DNA from: Sphingobacterium daejeonense
GTDB lineage: Bacteria > Bacteroidota > Bacteroidia > Sphingobacteriales > Sphingobacteriaceae
DNA length: 64,000 nt
Direction of reading: 5' to 3'
Assembly: GCF_901472535.1 (NCBI RefSeq)
Contig: NZ_LR590470.1
Span: 4,464,001 to 4,528,000 of the forward strand
Part shown: in pieces, positions 9,120 to 17,923 of the stretch
Position numbering within the stretch: position 1 is the stretch's first letter
Layout of the letters: each line of letters begins with the position of its first letter
Made by a program: the position numbers and the translations under genes
The notes under the pieces: model-generated
What the model was told of the DNA's origin: nothing
What the model saw: the letters and a program-made list of their open reading frames with translations, nothing else
Database searches by the model: none

Positions 9120-9122
9120 TCT

Positions 9123-9761
9123 ATGTCACTAGCCTATCTCAAAGAATTAGACGCTCACAGTCGTATTGCATTATGGAAAATTGAAGAGTCGGAGGACGAA
9201 TTGATTTCTATGTTGCAGCTTGATGAAGCAGAACTTGCGAAACTCAGCAGTTTGGCAAAAGGGAAAAGAACGTTGCATTGGCTTGCAACAAGAGTACTAC
9301 TACGATACTTGCTGCAGACACCTGAATTTATCAGCTGCCCTTCAGATTCAAACGGCAAGCCATATCTTCCTGATTTTCCTTATGAAATTTCATTGACGCA
9401 TTCTTATGATTATGCAGGTGTGATGTTGAGTTCGGCTGGGGTTTGTGGCATTGACCTGGAGATTGTCAAGGAGAAGGTGGTACGAATTAAAGATAAGTTT
9501 TTGAAGCCTGAGGAAATAGGTTTTATCGAAGAGGACCAGTTTGTAGATCAGCTGTATGCCTGTTGGTGCGCTAAGGAAGCTGTCTATAAGCTCCAGGGCA
9601 ATAAGGGGGTATCTTTTTATCAAGACATGACGATTGAACCTTTCAGGTATACGCCTCAAGGCGTAATGACCGTTAACCTCAACAAGAATAATGAGGTTAG
9701 GAAGTTTAATGTGTTTTATGAGAGGTTTAATGAGTATATGTTGGGATATGTGGTGGGTTGA
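9123..9761 (+). CDS. 4'-phosphopantetheinyl transferase, Sfp/AcpT type
   Basis: 212 residues from ATG 9123 (a TTG at 9117 would add two residues but overlaps the promoter box). Transfers the 4'-phosphopantetheine arm of CoA to a serine of carrier proteins. The two Mg-binding signatures are present: GIDLEIV (~104) and WCAKEAVYK (~143, the W-x-x-KE-x-x-x-K motif). The upstream SLTHSYDYAGV block contacts CoA. Compact size and single-domain architecture fit the Sfp-like class. No polyketide or NRPS genes are adjacent, so fatty-acid ACP is the likely substrate, but this is inference. It converges on the AI-2E permease across a repeat island. Confidence 0.9.
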   Translation: MSLAYLKELDAHSRIALWKIEESEDELISMLQLDEAELAKLSSLAKGKRTLHWLATRVLLRYLLQTPEFISCPSDSNGKPYLPDFPYEISLTHSYDYAGVMLSSAGVCGIDLEIVKEKVVRIKDKFLKPEEIGFIEEDQFVDQLYACWCAKEAVYKLQGNKGVSFYQDMTIEPFRYTPQGVMTVNLNKNNEVRKFNVFYERFNEYMLGYVVG

Positions 9762-9777
9762 AACACCAATGTTGGCT

Positions 9778-10009
9778 CAACCGACACCATGATTGGTGGC
9801 CACATCATCGCCATAGTTAGTGTCCCCAACAACCATCAATTAATTCAATGCCAGCGGCATTATACGCCGTAGGCGTTATATGTTTCTTAAATGCCAGCGG
9901 CATGCCATATCTATAGAAAATGCATAGCAAACAATAATTAACGCCATAGGCGTGACATGATTGATAATACGCCAAAACGACCGCCATGGTTGGTGTCCTC
10001 ACCAACCAT
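9778..10009. repeat. Repeat island: degenerate family A copies and a ~150-bp hairpin-rich repeat (copy 1)
   Basis: 9821-9973 is nearly identical to 16858-17009. It holds a series of short hairpins: AATGCCAGCGGCATT, ACGCCGTAGGCGT, a second AATGCCAGCGGCAT and ACGCCATAGGCGT. It is bordered by family A: a degenerate copy at 9782-9836 and a perfect one at 9986-10009 (stem ATGGTTGGTG, loop TCCT). Confidence 0.75.
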
Positions 10010-10016
10010 CTAATGG

Positions 10017-10066
10017 CTAAGCTAATTCAAGTCTTGCGTGTTTGACCGTGCAAGGCCATGCTTTAA
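10017..10066 (+). repeat. Family B repeat
   Basis: AGCTAATTCAAGTCTTGCGT, then GCAAGGCCATGCTTTAAC; 8 bp after the family A hairpin, and overlapping the permease stop by a few bases. Confidence 0.55.
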
Positions 10067-11096
10067 CAACCGTCCTGTTTTAGCGAAAGCCGCTTATTAG
10101 ACTTATAGATCCTGACCGCAATCAAGAAATACGCCAGCAGAAGAGGTCCGTACACTAAGCCGATCAAGCCAAATAATGGAATACCAATGATAACCCCAAC
10201 AACCGTAATAATGGGATGTATATCCCCCAACTTTTTGGCGATCACCAAACGCAGAACGTTGTCGATATTGATCACCAACCCAAATCCCCAAACCAAAAGA
10301 CCAACACCCTGCCAGGTCATCCCATCTGCCAACAGGATCACCGCCGCGGGAACAAATATCAATGGTGGACCCAATAATGGTATAAAGGACAAAATAGCAC
10401 AAATGACCCCCCAAAAGAGCGGATCCTTGGCTCCAAAGATCCAAAACCCGACAGCCAAAAATGCACCTTGGATAATGGCGATTACGGTCTGGCCAATTAT
10501 ATTGGAATAGGTTATATTTTTTAGTTCCTCGCCAAATGCAACGGCGTTTTCATCATCGAATGGAAGATAGTGAATCAGGCTTCCTTCAAACCCTCGGTAG
10601 TTGACGAAAAGGAAATAAAGCAAGAAATACATAACGGCTACCTCCAGAAACACATTGGCAGCACCGCTGAGTGCAGAAGTCAAGAGACCTCCGAAATAGG
10701 AAGAACTCGCTTCCAACTGTTTCTCGATAAGATCCGGCTGACCCAATTTATCGCCGACAAAATGGTTGATGGCATCCATGATCTTGCTGATCCATTGCGG
10801 ATTCTGCTGGAGTTCGATGGCTTTGCTAAAAAGCATCTTCCCAATCCCAAAGAATGGAAGTACAATAATGAATATCGAAAGAACAATAATAACCACTGCA
10901 GAGACCGGTTTTGGCCAATTCCATTTCTCGATCAAAAAGATATTCAGATTCCTGAATAAAGTATACATTACCATGGTCCCCAGGAATGCCCCAAAAATTC
11001 CTGAAGTAGCATATAAAATAACCCTCCTAAAATTACAATTATAATCAGGATAATAATATTACGCTCTTTCTGTGAAAAAACATCGTTGTTGCTCAT
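10063..11096 (-). CDS. AI-2E family (PerM-like) permease, one frame break
   Basis: Polytopic inner-membrane protein of ~345 residues; at least seven hydrophobic segments. The family's central soluble region (KAIELQQNPQWISKIMDAIN) is followed by the conserved C-terminal membrane core with FIPLLGPPLIFVPA and the DNVLRLVIAKKLGDIHP loop. An ATG at 11096 (MSNNDVFSQKERNIII) gives a first membrane helix, then the frame breaks near 11015 and resumes as YATSGIFGAFLGTMVMYTLF. One missing base in an A/T run explains it, so the ATG at 10974 is internal. Family members have been linked to autoinducer-2 export, Na+/H+ exchange or other efflux. The substrate cannot be told from sequence. Confidence 0.85.
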
Positions 11097-11187
11097 AATT
11101 GATTTTAAAATTAGATAACAACTTTTGAGAAATTTGGTTTAGAAAATCAGAAAAAAAGTCGCCAAGGTTGGTGACGGCAAGAACGCC

Positions 11188-11275
11188 ATGGTTGGTGTCT
11201 CCACTAACCATCTTCAGCACTGCTAGCGCAAGTCTTGCGCGCTGGCCATGTGCGTAGGCATGACTTGTGTTAAAG
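11188..11275 (+). repeat. Family A hairpin followed by family B repeat
   Basis: A at 11188-11211 (ATGGTTGGTG, TCTC, CACTAACCAT; one mismatch). B at 11218-11275 (GCTAGCGCAAGTCTTGCGCG, then GTAGGCATGACTTGTGTTAA), the best-preserved B copy. The A-then-B order is the same as at 9986/10017, 5294/5347 and 26441/26498. Confidence 0.7.
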
Positions 11276-11318
11276 CCTTCGCTGGCCAGACTTAGCCTTA
11301 TTAACACCAATAAATAAT

Positions 11319-11500
11319 GCCATTTCATGGCAGGATGACGTTACTTTTGAAGCGCAAAAGTAACCAAAACGCTTGCTCATTTAAGGCGGGTTGTCACACT
11401 AGTCCAACGCACATGGAGAAAATGCCTATAATAGTTGCACCCCTACAGGGTTGAGTGGCGTAGGGATATTTTTAGTGGCAGGTGGGGACACCCGCCACGG
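11319..11500. repeat. Composite repeat: truncated C, inverted D, then A
   Basis: 11319-11426 is the first half of family C, cut off at GAGAAAATGCC. 11427-11452 is an inverted D unit (ATAGTTGCACCCCTACAGGG). 11475-11500 is a family A hairpin (GTGGCAGGTG, GGGA, CACCCGCCAC; one mismatch). Read on the minus strand the order is A-D-C, as in the islands around the IS copies. Confidence 0.7.
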
Positions 11501-11517
11501 CTTGAAGTGGCGGACCC

Positions 11518-11606
11518 TGTGTTGGTTGAGCGGAGTCGAAAACAGGAGCCGAAGGGCGGTCCCTGAGCGTAGCCGAAGGGCAAGCCCAGCGCGAGCTTCG
11601 ACTTCA
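11518..11606. repeat. GC-rich GGAGTCGAAG-type repeat (family E)
   Basis: Contains TTGAGCGGAGTCGAAAACAG, CCTGAGCGTAGCCGAAGGGC and GCGAGCTTCGACTTC, related by dyad symmetry. A single related unit is at 50279-50300. Similar CCTGAGCGGAGTCGAAGG strings occur in many bacterial genomes. Confidence 0.5.
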
Positions 11607-12014
11607 ATAAGCTAATTTTAACCTTCCTTTTTTTTTCTTTCTTTTTTTGACAGACGACTAAATAAATTCTAATAGGAAAATATTAACCTTAATATTCTTG
11701 TTACAAAGTGTTTATAAGAAAAACAAGCAATTATATTTAGCGAAACTGTATTAACACTCGTTATAACATTCAAATATTTACCTATAATCCATAAAAAAAT
11801 AACAAAATTAAATATTAACATAAATTTTACATATCATTTTTTAACCAAAAGAAAGACAATTATATATAATTTAATAACTTAGTAACCATTATATAACCAT
11901 TACTTAACTTTAAAAGTTAACCTTTGTGCCAACACTACAGTAGAACTTATGAAAAACCTATACTTATCAATTCAATTTTATAATATTTTATAACCTATAA
12001 CACCTTAATTATCC
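11607..12014. other. AT-rich leader region upstream of susC
   Basis: About 400 bp of very AT-rich sequence with a polypyrimidine run at 11622-11650 and no ORF. It must hold the susC promoter, but no clean TAnnTTTG box was found; TTAACCTTTG at ~11919 is a near match with wrong spacing. No regulator gene is adjacent. Confidence 0.4.
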
Positions 12015-14966
12015 ATGAATTTAACTTCGAAAAACACAGCGAGGTCAATCTTTGTATTGCTCATTTGCATGTGCTGTTCTTTCACAGCAATTAGCCAGCA
12101 ACGAACGGTAAGCGGTAAAGTGCGGACTGCAGACAACGTACCATTATCTAATGTTTCGGTACTTCTTAAGGGAACAAACATTGGTTCTCAAACCAACTCA
12201 GGGGGTGAATTTCAAATCAATATTCCACAAGATGGGATTTTGATATTCTCGAGCATTGGATTTATAACTCAGGAAGCGGCTACCAAAGAAAAAAATTTCA
12301 TTAACATCATCTTAGAAAATGACAAAGAAAATATTGATGAAATCGTTGTAGTAGGTTATTCCCAGGTTGAAAAGCAACACGTGGCGTCTTCTGTAGCGAC
12401 TCTTGATATGGAACAGACGAAAACAAGGCCGATTTTTAAGATGCAGGAAGCTTTTTCTGGCACAATCCCGGGAGTCACGATGCTCCAAGGATCAAATATC
12501 CCAGGTGCAGTACCGGGCACCATTTCTATCCGTGGTATCAGTACCCTCCAAAATGCAGACGCACTGGTTATTGTTGACGGAATGGAGCAGTCCATAACAG
12601 ACCTGGACCCAAATCAAATCAAAAGTGTGACTGTCCTAAAAGACGCGGCTTCAACATCCATGTATGGATCTCGGGGTGCAAATGGGGTAATTATAGTGGA
12701 AACAAATCGCGGTTATACTGGCCAATTCAAGGTAGACCTAAATGCGTGGGGCGCTTTCAGCAAACCTATTGACCTCCCTAACTGGGTCGATGCAGCTCAA
12801 TACATGAAACTTAACAACGAAACGCGAGCTCATCAAAATCAAACGCTCCTTTTTTCTGATGAAGATATCCGAAGGGCAGAAAGCGGAGAGACCAAAAGTG
12901 TGAATTGGTTGGATGAAATAATGACAAGAAATGCTTTCGCGAACAATACAACCGCAAGTATCTCCGGCGGAGGGGGCGTTGGTACATTCAACCTGATGTT
13001 GGGCCATATCGGAGAAAAGGGATTGAATGATATAGAAGGAACAGAAAAATTCTCCGCTCGTTTCAATACAAACATTAATATTGCTGACAAATTTGTGCTA
13101 TTGGCTGATTTCTATGCACATAGACTTCAGGTAGACCGCCTTATGGCCAATGACAATGGCCACGGTCTTTATCAGATAGCCTGGAGAATGAATCCTACTC
13201 AACAAATATTCTATGAAGGATCAGATCTTCCCGACCATTACATTCTGCACAATAACATGAACCCTTTGGCATCTATTGCAAAAGGAGGTATTAAAAATTA
13301 TTTATATGATCGCAGCACAATCAATCTAAGACCTCGATACAACATCAACAAAAATTTGAACATTGAAGGTAATGTGTCTTACATGATCAATAAATCTGCT
13401 AATAAAGCCGAGCGAAGAACTTTTAAATTTTTTGATGGCGATGGCGCGCCAGTAACCATCTGGAACAATTCTGTAACGGCTGATCAGGGAGTCAGCTCAT
13501 CTCAATTGACCGCTCGTGCTATGGCAAATTATACCAAAGATCTACGTGGAGGGAAAGATAAAATTTACTTTACCCTGGGCACAGAAATGATGAGTTTTAC
13601 CTATACCGACTATAGGGAAGAAAATAAAGCTTCATTCTTTGGTAAATTGAACTATTCATTTGACAACAGATATATTTTGGAGTTAACCGGAAGGTCTGAT
13701 GGTAGCAGCAAATTTGCTCCGGGAAATAAATGGGGCTTCTTCCCCTCAGCGGCAATTGCATGGAACATTCACAATGAGTCATTTTTCAATTCCCTCCATG
13801 AAAGCGGAGCAATTAACAGTTTGAAATTCCGCGCCTCGTATGGTTTGATCGGCAATGAAAATGTCGCTCCTTATCTATGGCAAGAAATTGTGAACAACTG
13901 GGGTTGGACCATCCGTGTCCCTAACCCTGACTTTTCATGGGAGAAACAAAAACAGTGGAACATCGGTATGGATTTGACTGCCCTGAACAATAGATTGTCA
14001 TTCACTGCTGAGGTTTACGATAAATTCTCCTACGACTTAATCTATGACAACTTCCCGGTGCCTCCATTGACTGGATCAAATTCATTAGAATCTGCCGTGA
14101 ATATCGGTGAAGTTCAAAATAAAGGTTGGGAGCTTTCAGCAAAATGGTCAGATAAAATTGGAAAGGTTTCCTACAACGTGAGCGCCATGTTATTTGATAA
14201 TGTCAATAAGGTATTGAAAGCTGGTTATAGCAATTCTGATACACTAATATTCAAAGGAGATAGTGACAAAATTTGGTACAATGGAACTTCTATAGACAAC
14301 TATTATGGATTTGAAAGCAACGGTTACTTCCAGAATGCTGATGAAGTGGAGAATACTGCCGCTAAATTACCTAACACCCTTCCAGGTGATATCAAATATA
14401 TTGACCAAAATGGTGATGGCATCATCAACGATCAGGACCGTACTTATTTGGGCGACCCCTTTCCTCACATGAATTACTCTATCAACTTAGGCCTGAATTA
14501 CAAAAACTGGGATTTCTCCGTCATGGGACAAGGTGTAGGGAAAAGAAATGGAAGATTGGTAGGTATGGAAGGGTATCCTGTATTCGTAGACGGTGACAGC
14601 AACTCCTTGGGCACACCACGACAGGAATATGCAGACAACCGCTGGACGGAATCTAATCCGAACGCCCGTTTCCCAAGGATTTGGAGCGGAAACAGTTCTA
14701 ATGCTTATTTGAGTGACGTATGGCTGGGAGATGCTTCTTATTTCAGGATCAAAATGATCCAATTGGGCTATACATTTCCTGGTATAGGAAAGAGCATTAA
14801 GAATATCAGGTTATATGTGAATGCACAGGATGCCTTTACCTTTACTAAATGGGAAGGGCTTGAACCCGAACGAGGATTGGACAAGTCCAAAACTGAAAAC
14901 CAAGGAAATGGAGTTTACCCAAGAATGGCAACTTACAGTTTTGGAGTAAGAGCAACCATATTTTAA
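12015..14966 (+). CDS. SusC/RagA-family TonB-linked outer-membrane transporter
   Basis: 983 residues, typical SusC length. Order: signal peptide (1-28, ending AISQ), CarboxypepD_reg-like domain (~30-105), TonB-box-like segment DEIVVVGYSQ, plug domain with SIRGISTLQNADALVIVDG (~173-192) and VLKDAASTSMYGSRGANGVI (~209), then a 22-strand-type beta barrel ending in the usual aromatic residue (RATIF). It pairs with the SusD-like lipoprotein 18 bp downstream to import an oligomeric nutrient with energy from ExbBD-TonB. No glycoside hydrolase, protease, sulfatase or sensor gene is adjacent, so the substrate is not indicated. Confidence 0.95.
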   Translation: MNLTSKNTARSIFVLLICMCCSFTAISQQRTVSGKVRTADNVPLSNVSVLLKGTNIGSQTNSGGEFQINIPQDGILIFSSIGFITQEAATKEKNFINIILENDKENIDEIVVVGYSQVEKQHVASSVATLDMEQTKTRPIFKMQEAFSGTIPGVTMLQGSNIPGAVPGTISIRGISTLQNADALVIVDGMEQSITDLDPNQIKSVTVLKDAASTSMYGSRGANGVIIVETNRGYTGQFKVDLNAWGAFSKPIDLPNWVDAAQYMKLNNETRAHQNQTLLFSDEDIRRAESGETKSVNWLDEIMTRNAFANNTTASISGGGGVGTFNLMLGHIGEKGLNDIEGTEKFSARFNTNINIADKFVLLADFYAHRLQVDRLMANDNGHGLYQIAWRMNPTQQIFYEGSDLPDHYILHNNMNPLASIAKGGIKNYLYDRSTINLRPRYNINKNLNIEGNVSYMINKSANKAERRTFKFFDGDGAPVTIWNNSVTADQGVSSSQLTARAMANYTKDLRGGKDKIYFTLGTEMMSFTYTDYREENKASFFGKLNYSFDNRYILELTGRSDGSSKFAPGNKWGFFPSAAIAWNIHNESFFNSLHESGAINSLKFRASYGLIGNENVAPYLWQEIVNNWGWTIRVPNPDFSWEKQKQWNIGMDLTALNNRLSFTAEVYDKFSYDLIYDNFPVPPLTGSNSLESAVNIGEVQNKGWELSAKWSDKIGKVSYNVSAMLFDNVNKVLKAGYSNSDTLIFKGDSDKIWYNGTSIDNYYGFESNGYFQNADEVENTAAKLPNTLPGDIKYIDQNGDGIINDQDRTYLGDPFPHMNYSINLGLNYKNWDFSVMGQGVGKRNGRLVGMEGYPVFVDGDSNSLGTPRQEYADNRWTESNPNARFPRIWSGNSSNAYLSDVWLGDASYFRIKMIQLGYTFPGIGKSIKNIRLYVNAQDAFTFTKWEGLEPERGLDKSKTENQGNGVYPRMATYSFGVRATIF

Positions 14967-14983
14967 CCACTTATTTTAACAAA

Positions 14984-16579
14984 ATGAAAAAGACAATATT
15001 TGCAATAGCATTAATAACATCCTTAGGAACGACCAGCTGTGAAAAATTCCTTGACAAAAGAGATCCAACAGCTACCAATTTCCAGGAATTTTTCAATACG
15101 GAAGAAGATTTGAGGAGGGTTGTTTACAGCAGCTATAGGGATGTATTTACACATCCAACCGAAAGAAGACTTTTATTCTATATGATGGATGGTAGATCGG
15201 ACAATGGCTATGCCCGAATCGAAACAGACCACCATGGGATCATGGCCAATGGCAACTATAATAGTAATTCCAGAGCGGCGGAGTATTATTGGACTTTGTT
15301 CAACAAGCACGTTGGCCGTTTGAATACATTTATTGCAAATGTAGACATCCCTTACGTGGAGGATGAAGCAGTCCGCCAAAAATACAAAGGTGTATTGGAA
15401 GCATTAAGGGTTTGGCATTACTTCAGGATTGTCGGTCATTGGGGTGATGTTCCATTTGTGTTGGAGCCGGCAACTTTGGAAACCGCAAAACAACCTGCGA
15501 CTCCTAAACAAGAGATCCTGGACAAATTATTCCCTATGGCTGAGGAAATCGCTTCCAGACTCCCAGAAACTGAAGGGACGACAAACGCCTATATGTTCAA
15601 TAGATATTCTTTCAAGGCCATCATAATGCGATACGCCTTATATTACGAAAGATATGATCTAGCTTCTAAATTGGCTAAGGAAATCATGGATTCAGGCAAA
15701 TTTAAGCTTCACTCTAAATATGGGGATATGTTTGGTTACAAAGCCGATAAAACCAACAAGGAGTTTATCATCAAGTTTGACATGGAGAGTCATGACAACT
15801 CAGCTACGGCTTCTTTTGAACATTTGGGCCCACATTACAGAACCGGAAAAGGTCAATCATACCTAGTTCCAACCAAATCTTTAGTGGATAGCTACTGGAC
15901 TTTGCAAGGAAAACCAATTGACCAATGCCCGTTGCATTCAAAAGAAGAGTATGAGTTGAATCCAAAATTAAATAGGGATCCCCGTTATGCACAGAGTATT
16001 TTTGGACATGGCGACAATTTTGCAGGTGAGGTTATCGATATCTATAATCCCAACAGCCCAATGTACTACCAACAATTAAGAGGAAGCAAATCCGGCTATT
16101 GGTTCAAGAAATTTGTTGACGAAGCCGATGCCTTCAGGTCAGGTGGGAACATGAATTTTCCATTGATTAGATACGCAGAAGTTCTGTTGACTTATGCTGA
16201 AGCGAAAATTATGTCCGGTGAGCCAGATGAACTTGCTAAAGACTGCATCAACAACATCCGTAAAAGAGCTGGCTTGGACATGACCGAAGCAGATGTTAAA
16301 TTAACAGCCAAATCTAAACAGCAATGGATTGACCTCATCAGAAATGAGAGAAGGATTGAGTTTGCAGGTGAAGGAATTAGGTATGACGATATCATTCGTT
16401 GGAAGATTGCAGACAAGGTGTTAAACCAACCTGCCATGGGCCATACGCGCAGGATTAACAATGTACTTCAATCACTTAAAATCGAAGACCGCAGGTTTAC
16501 CAACAACCAATATAAATGGCCTTTCCATGAAAGTACCCTTAAAGTTGAACCAAACTTGGTTCAGAATGCGGGATATTAA
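14984..16579 (+). CDS. SusD/RagB-family nutrient-binding lipoprotein
   Basis: 531 residues. The signal peptide ends at a lipobox-like TTSCEKFLD (Cys ~19), so it should be lipidated and surface-exposed, forming the lid on the SusC barrel. The SusD N-terminal helical region (TNFQEFFNTEEDLRRVVYSS) and the C-terminal RagB/SusD block are both present: FPLIRYAEVLLTYAEAKI (~395), then INNIRKRAGLDM and LIRNERRIEFAGEGIRYDDI. It lies 18 bp after susC in an obvious operon and is followed by a strong terminator. The ligand cannot be deduced. Confidence 0.94.
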   Translation: MKKTIFAIALITSLGTTSCEKFLDKRDPTATNFQEFFNTEEDLRRVVYSSYRDVFTHPTERRLLFYMMDGRSDNGYARIETDHHGIMANGNYNSNSRAAEYYWTLFNKHVGRLNTFIANVDIPYVEDEAVRQKYKGVLEALRVWHYFRIVGHWGDVPFVLEPATLETAKQPATPKQEILDKLFPMAEEIASRLPETEGTTNAYMFNRYSFKAIIMRYALYYERYDLASKLAKEIMDSGKFKLHSKYGDMFGYKADKTNKEFIIKFDMESHDNSATASFEHLGPHYRTGKGQSYLVPTKSLVDSYWTLQGKPIDQCPLHSKEEYELNPKLNRDPRYAQSIFGHGDNFAGEVIDIYNPNSPMYYQQLRGSKSGYWFKKFVDEADAFRSGGNMNFPLIRYAEVLLTYAEAKIMSGEPDELAKDCINNIRKRAGLDMTEADVKLTAKSKQQWIDLIRNERRIEFAGEGIRYDDIIRWKIADKVLNQPAMGHTRRINNVLQSLKIEDRRFTNNQYKWPFHESTLKVEPNLVQNAGY

Positions 16580-16633
16580 ATGATGTTTTAATTGTAGATT
16601 CTTAGATTTATAGTAATCCTATCAATAATAAGG

Positions 16634-16665
16634 AAAACCAGCCCGCAATGGGCTGGTTTTTATTT
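16634..16665 (+). terminator. Rho-independent terminator of the susCD operon
   Basis: 11-bp perfect stem AAAACCAGCCC (16634-16644) with complement 16650-16660 and a T-rich tail. Confidence 0.85.
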
Positions 16666-16719
16666 ATACTGAATATCGCAACCCATAATATACATTCACA
16701 AAAAAGTTTTGGTAGAAGT

Positions 16720-16872
16720 CACATCTCCATGGTTGGTGACCCCAAGTCTGTCATGGTTGGTGTCTCCACGAATGCCCTGGTCGGCGACCCTACTACCGCC
16801 ATGGTTGGTGTCTCCACAATTGCCCTGGTTGGCGACCCTACTACCGCCCTGGTTGGTGTCCCCACCAACCAT
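16720..16872 (+). repeat. Tandem array of alternating ~24-25-bp units related to family A
   Basis: Six consecutive half-hairpin units of two kinds alternate. One is CATGGTTGGTGTCTCCAC-type, the other CTGGTCGGCGACCCTACTAC-type. The pair repeats with a ~48-bp period and ends in a complete hairpin (CTGGTTGGTG, TCCC, CACCAACCAT). It lies in the convergent susD/enoyl-CoA hydratase space. Confidence 0.75.
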
Positions 16873-17009
16873 CAATTAATACAATGCCAGCGGCATTATA
16901 CGCCGTAGGTGTTATATGTTTCTTAAATGCCAGCGGCATGTCATATCTATAGAAAATGAATAGCAACCAAAAATTAACGCCATAGGTGTGACATGTTTGA
17001 TAATATGCC
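16858..17009 (+). repeat. ~150-bp hairpin-rich repeat, copy 2
   Basis: Nearly identical to 9821-9973, with the same hairpins (AATGCCAGCGGCATT and others). Differences are mostly C/T changes in loops or stem ends. Directly follows the tandem array. Confidence 0.75.
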
Positions 17010-17049
17010 TAGGCGATTTACAAGCATCGTTTTGTTACGAAGAGGGCTA

Positions 17050-17141
17050 TTGGTTTTATAAACCAGCATTTTATAGTTCCGCCTCGCTGGGGCGATATGG
17101 CGTGATATGTCTTTTCAGTGGCTGGTGGGGACACCAGCCAC
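17050..17141. repeat. D-like unit plus perfect family A hairpin
   Basis: 17118-17141 is a perfect A hairpin (GTGGCTGGTG, loop GGGA). Next to it, on the minus strand, is GACATATCACGCCATATCGC, which matches the linker between A and D at 3715-3735. Confidence 0.65.
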
Positions 17142-17151
17142 GGCTTGAAGA

Positions 17152-17922
17152 CTAAAAATTAGCTTTTCTTTTTTCCAAAAATGCGGATACACCTTCTTTA
17201 AAATCATCGGAGCCAAAACAAACACCAAAGGCATCTATTTCTTCCTTGAAGCCATCCTTGTTTTTATCAAGACCAGAATTTACAGTCTTTATAGCTGTTG
17301 CGACCGCAGTTTTCGAACGTGAGAATATTTTGTTGAGGATATTTTGAGCTGTTTCTTCCAGTTCATACAACTCGACCACCTTATTGACCAATCCCCACTG
17401 CAGGGCATCCTGCGCATCGATCATATCGCCGGTCAGGATCATTTCCAAGGCTTTACCTTTTCCAACGAGTCCAGTTAATCTTTGCGTCCCTCCATATCCC
17501 GGAATCAGTCCCAACGACACTTCTGGCAGGCCCATTTTGGCACTGTTGGAAGCGACACGAAGATGGCATGCCAGAGCGAGCTCCAATCCGCCGCCCAATG
17601 CGAAGCCATTGATCGCTGCAATAACGGGCTTAGAAAGATTTGCTATCCTGTCCATTAGCTCATGCCCGAATTCCGAAAGGGCCATAGCTTCCTCTTTGCT
17701 CTTTCCCAAAAACTCCTGTATATCCGCACCCGCAACAAAGGCTTTCTGTCCCGAACCGGTAATAATCAAACCCCGTACAGATCCATCATTTTCAGCTTCC
17801 TCAACTGCAGATTTCAACTCACCGATGGTTTCCTTGTTCAGGGCATTTAACTTGCTCTCCCGATCAATGGTAATCCATGCAGTTTTATCTTTTATTTCAA
17901 GTTTTATGTTTTGGTAACTCAT
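17152..17922 (-). CDS. Enoyl-CoA hydratase/isomerase (crotonase family)
   Basis: 256 residues, standard crotonase length. Likely hydrates a 2-enoyl-CoA in fatty-acid or related acyl-CoA catabolism. Oxyanion-hole segments AFVAGADIQEF (~63) and NGFALGGGLELAL (~105) are present. Both catalytic glutamates of the hydratase subtype are there: one in GGLELAL and one in PEVSLGLIPGYGGTQRL (~133). The start ATG (17922) is one base after the stop of the upstream DUF5686-like gene, so the two are probably translationally coupled, an unexpected functional pairing. No other beta-oxidation gene is nearby. The exact acyl substrate is unknown. Confidence 0.92.
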   Translation of the reverse strand: MSYQNIKLEIKDKTAWITIDRESKLNALNKETIGELKSAVEEAENDGSVRGLIITGSGQKAFVAGADIQEFLGKSKEEAMALSEFGHELMDRIANLSKPVIAAINGFALGGGLELALACHLRVASNSAKMGLPEVSLGLIPGYGGTQRLTGLVGKGKALEMILTGDMIDAQDALQWGLVNKVVELYELEETAQNILNKIFSRSKTAVATAIKTVNSGLDKNKDGFKEEIDAFGVCFGSDDFKEGVSAFLEKRKANF

Positions 17923-17923
17923 A

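Noticed and set aside
9117..9122. TTG start for the phosphopantetheinyl transferase
   Set aside because: It lies within the TACCTTTG promoter box; ATG 9123 is adequate.
16720..16872. Possible CRISPR array
   Set aside because: Units alternate between two related types without unique spacers of constant length, and no cas gene is present.
16648..16908. An 86-codon ORF reading MVGVSTNALVGDPTTAMVG-like repeats
   Set aside because: It is simply the translation of the tandem hairpin array and crosses the susD terminator; no start context or homology-like features.
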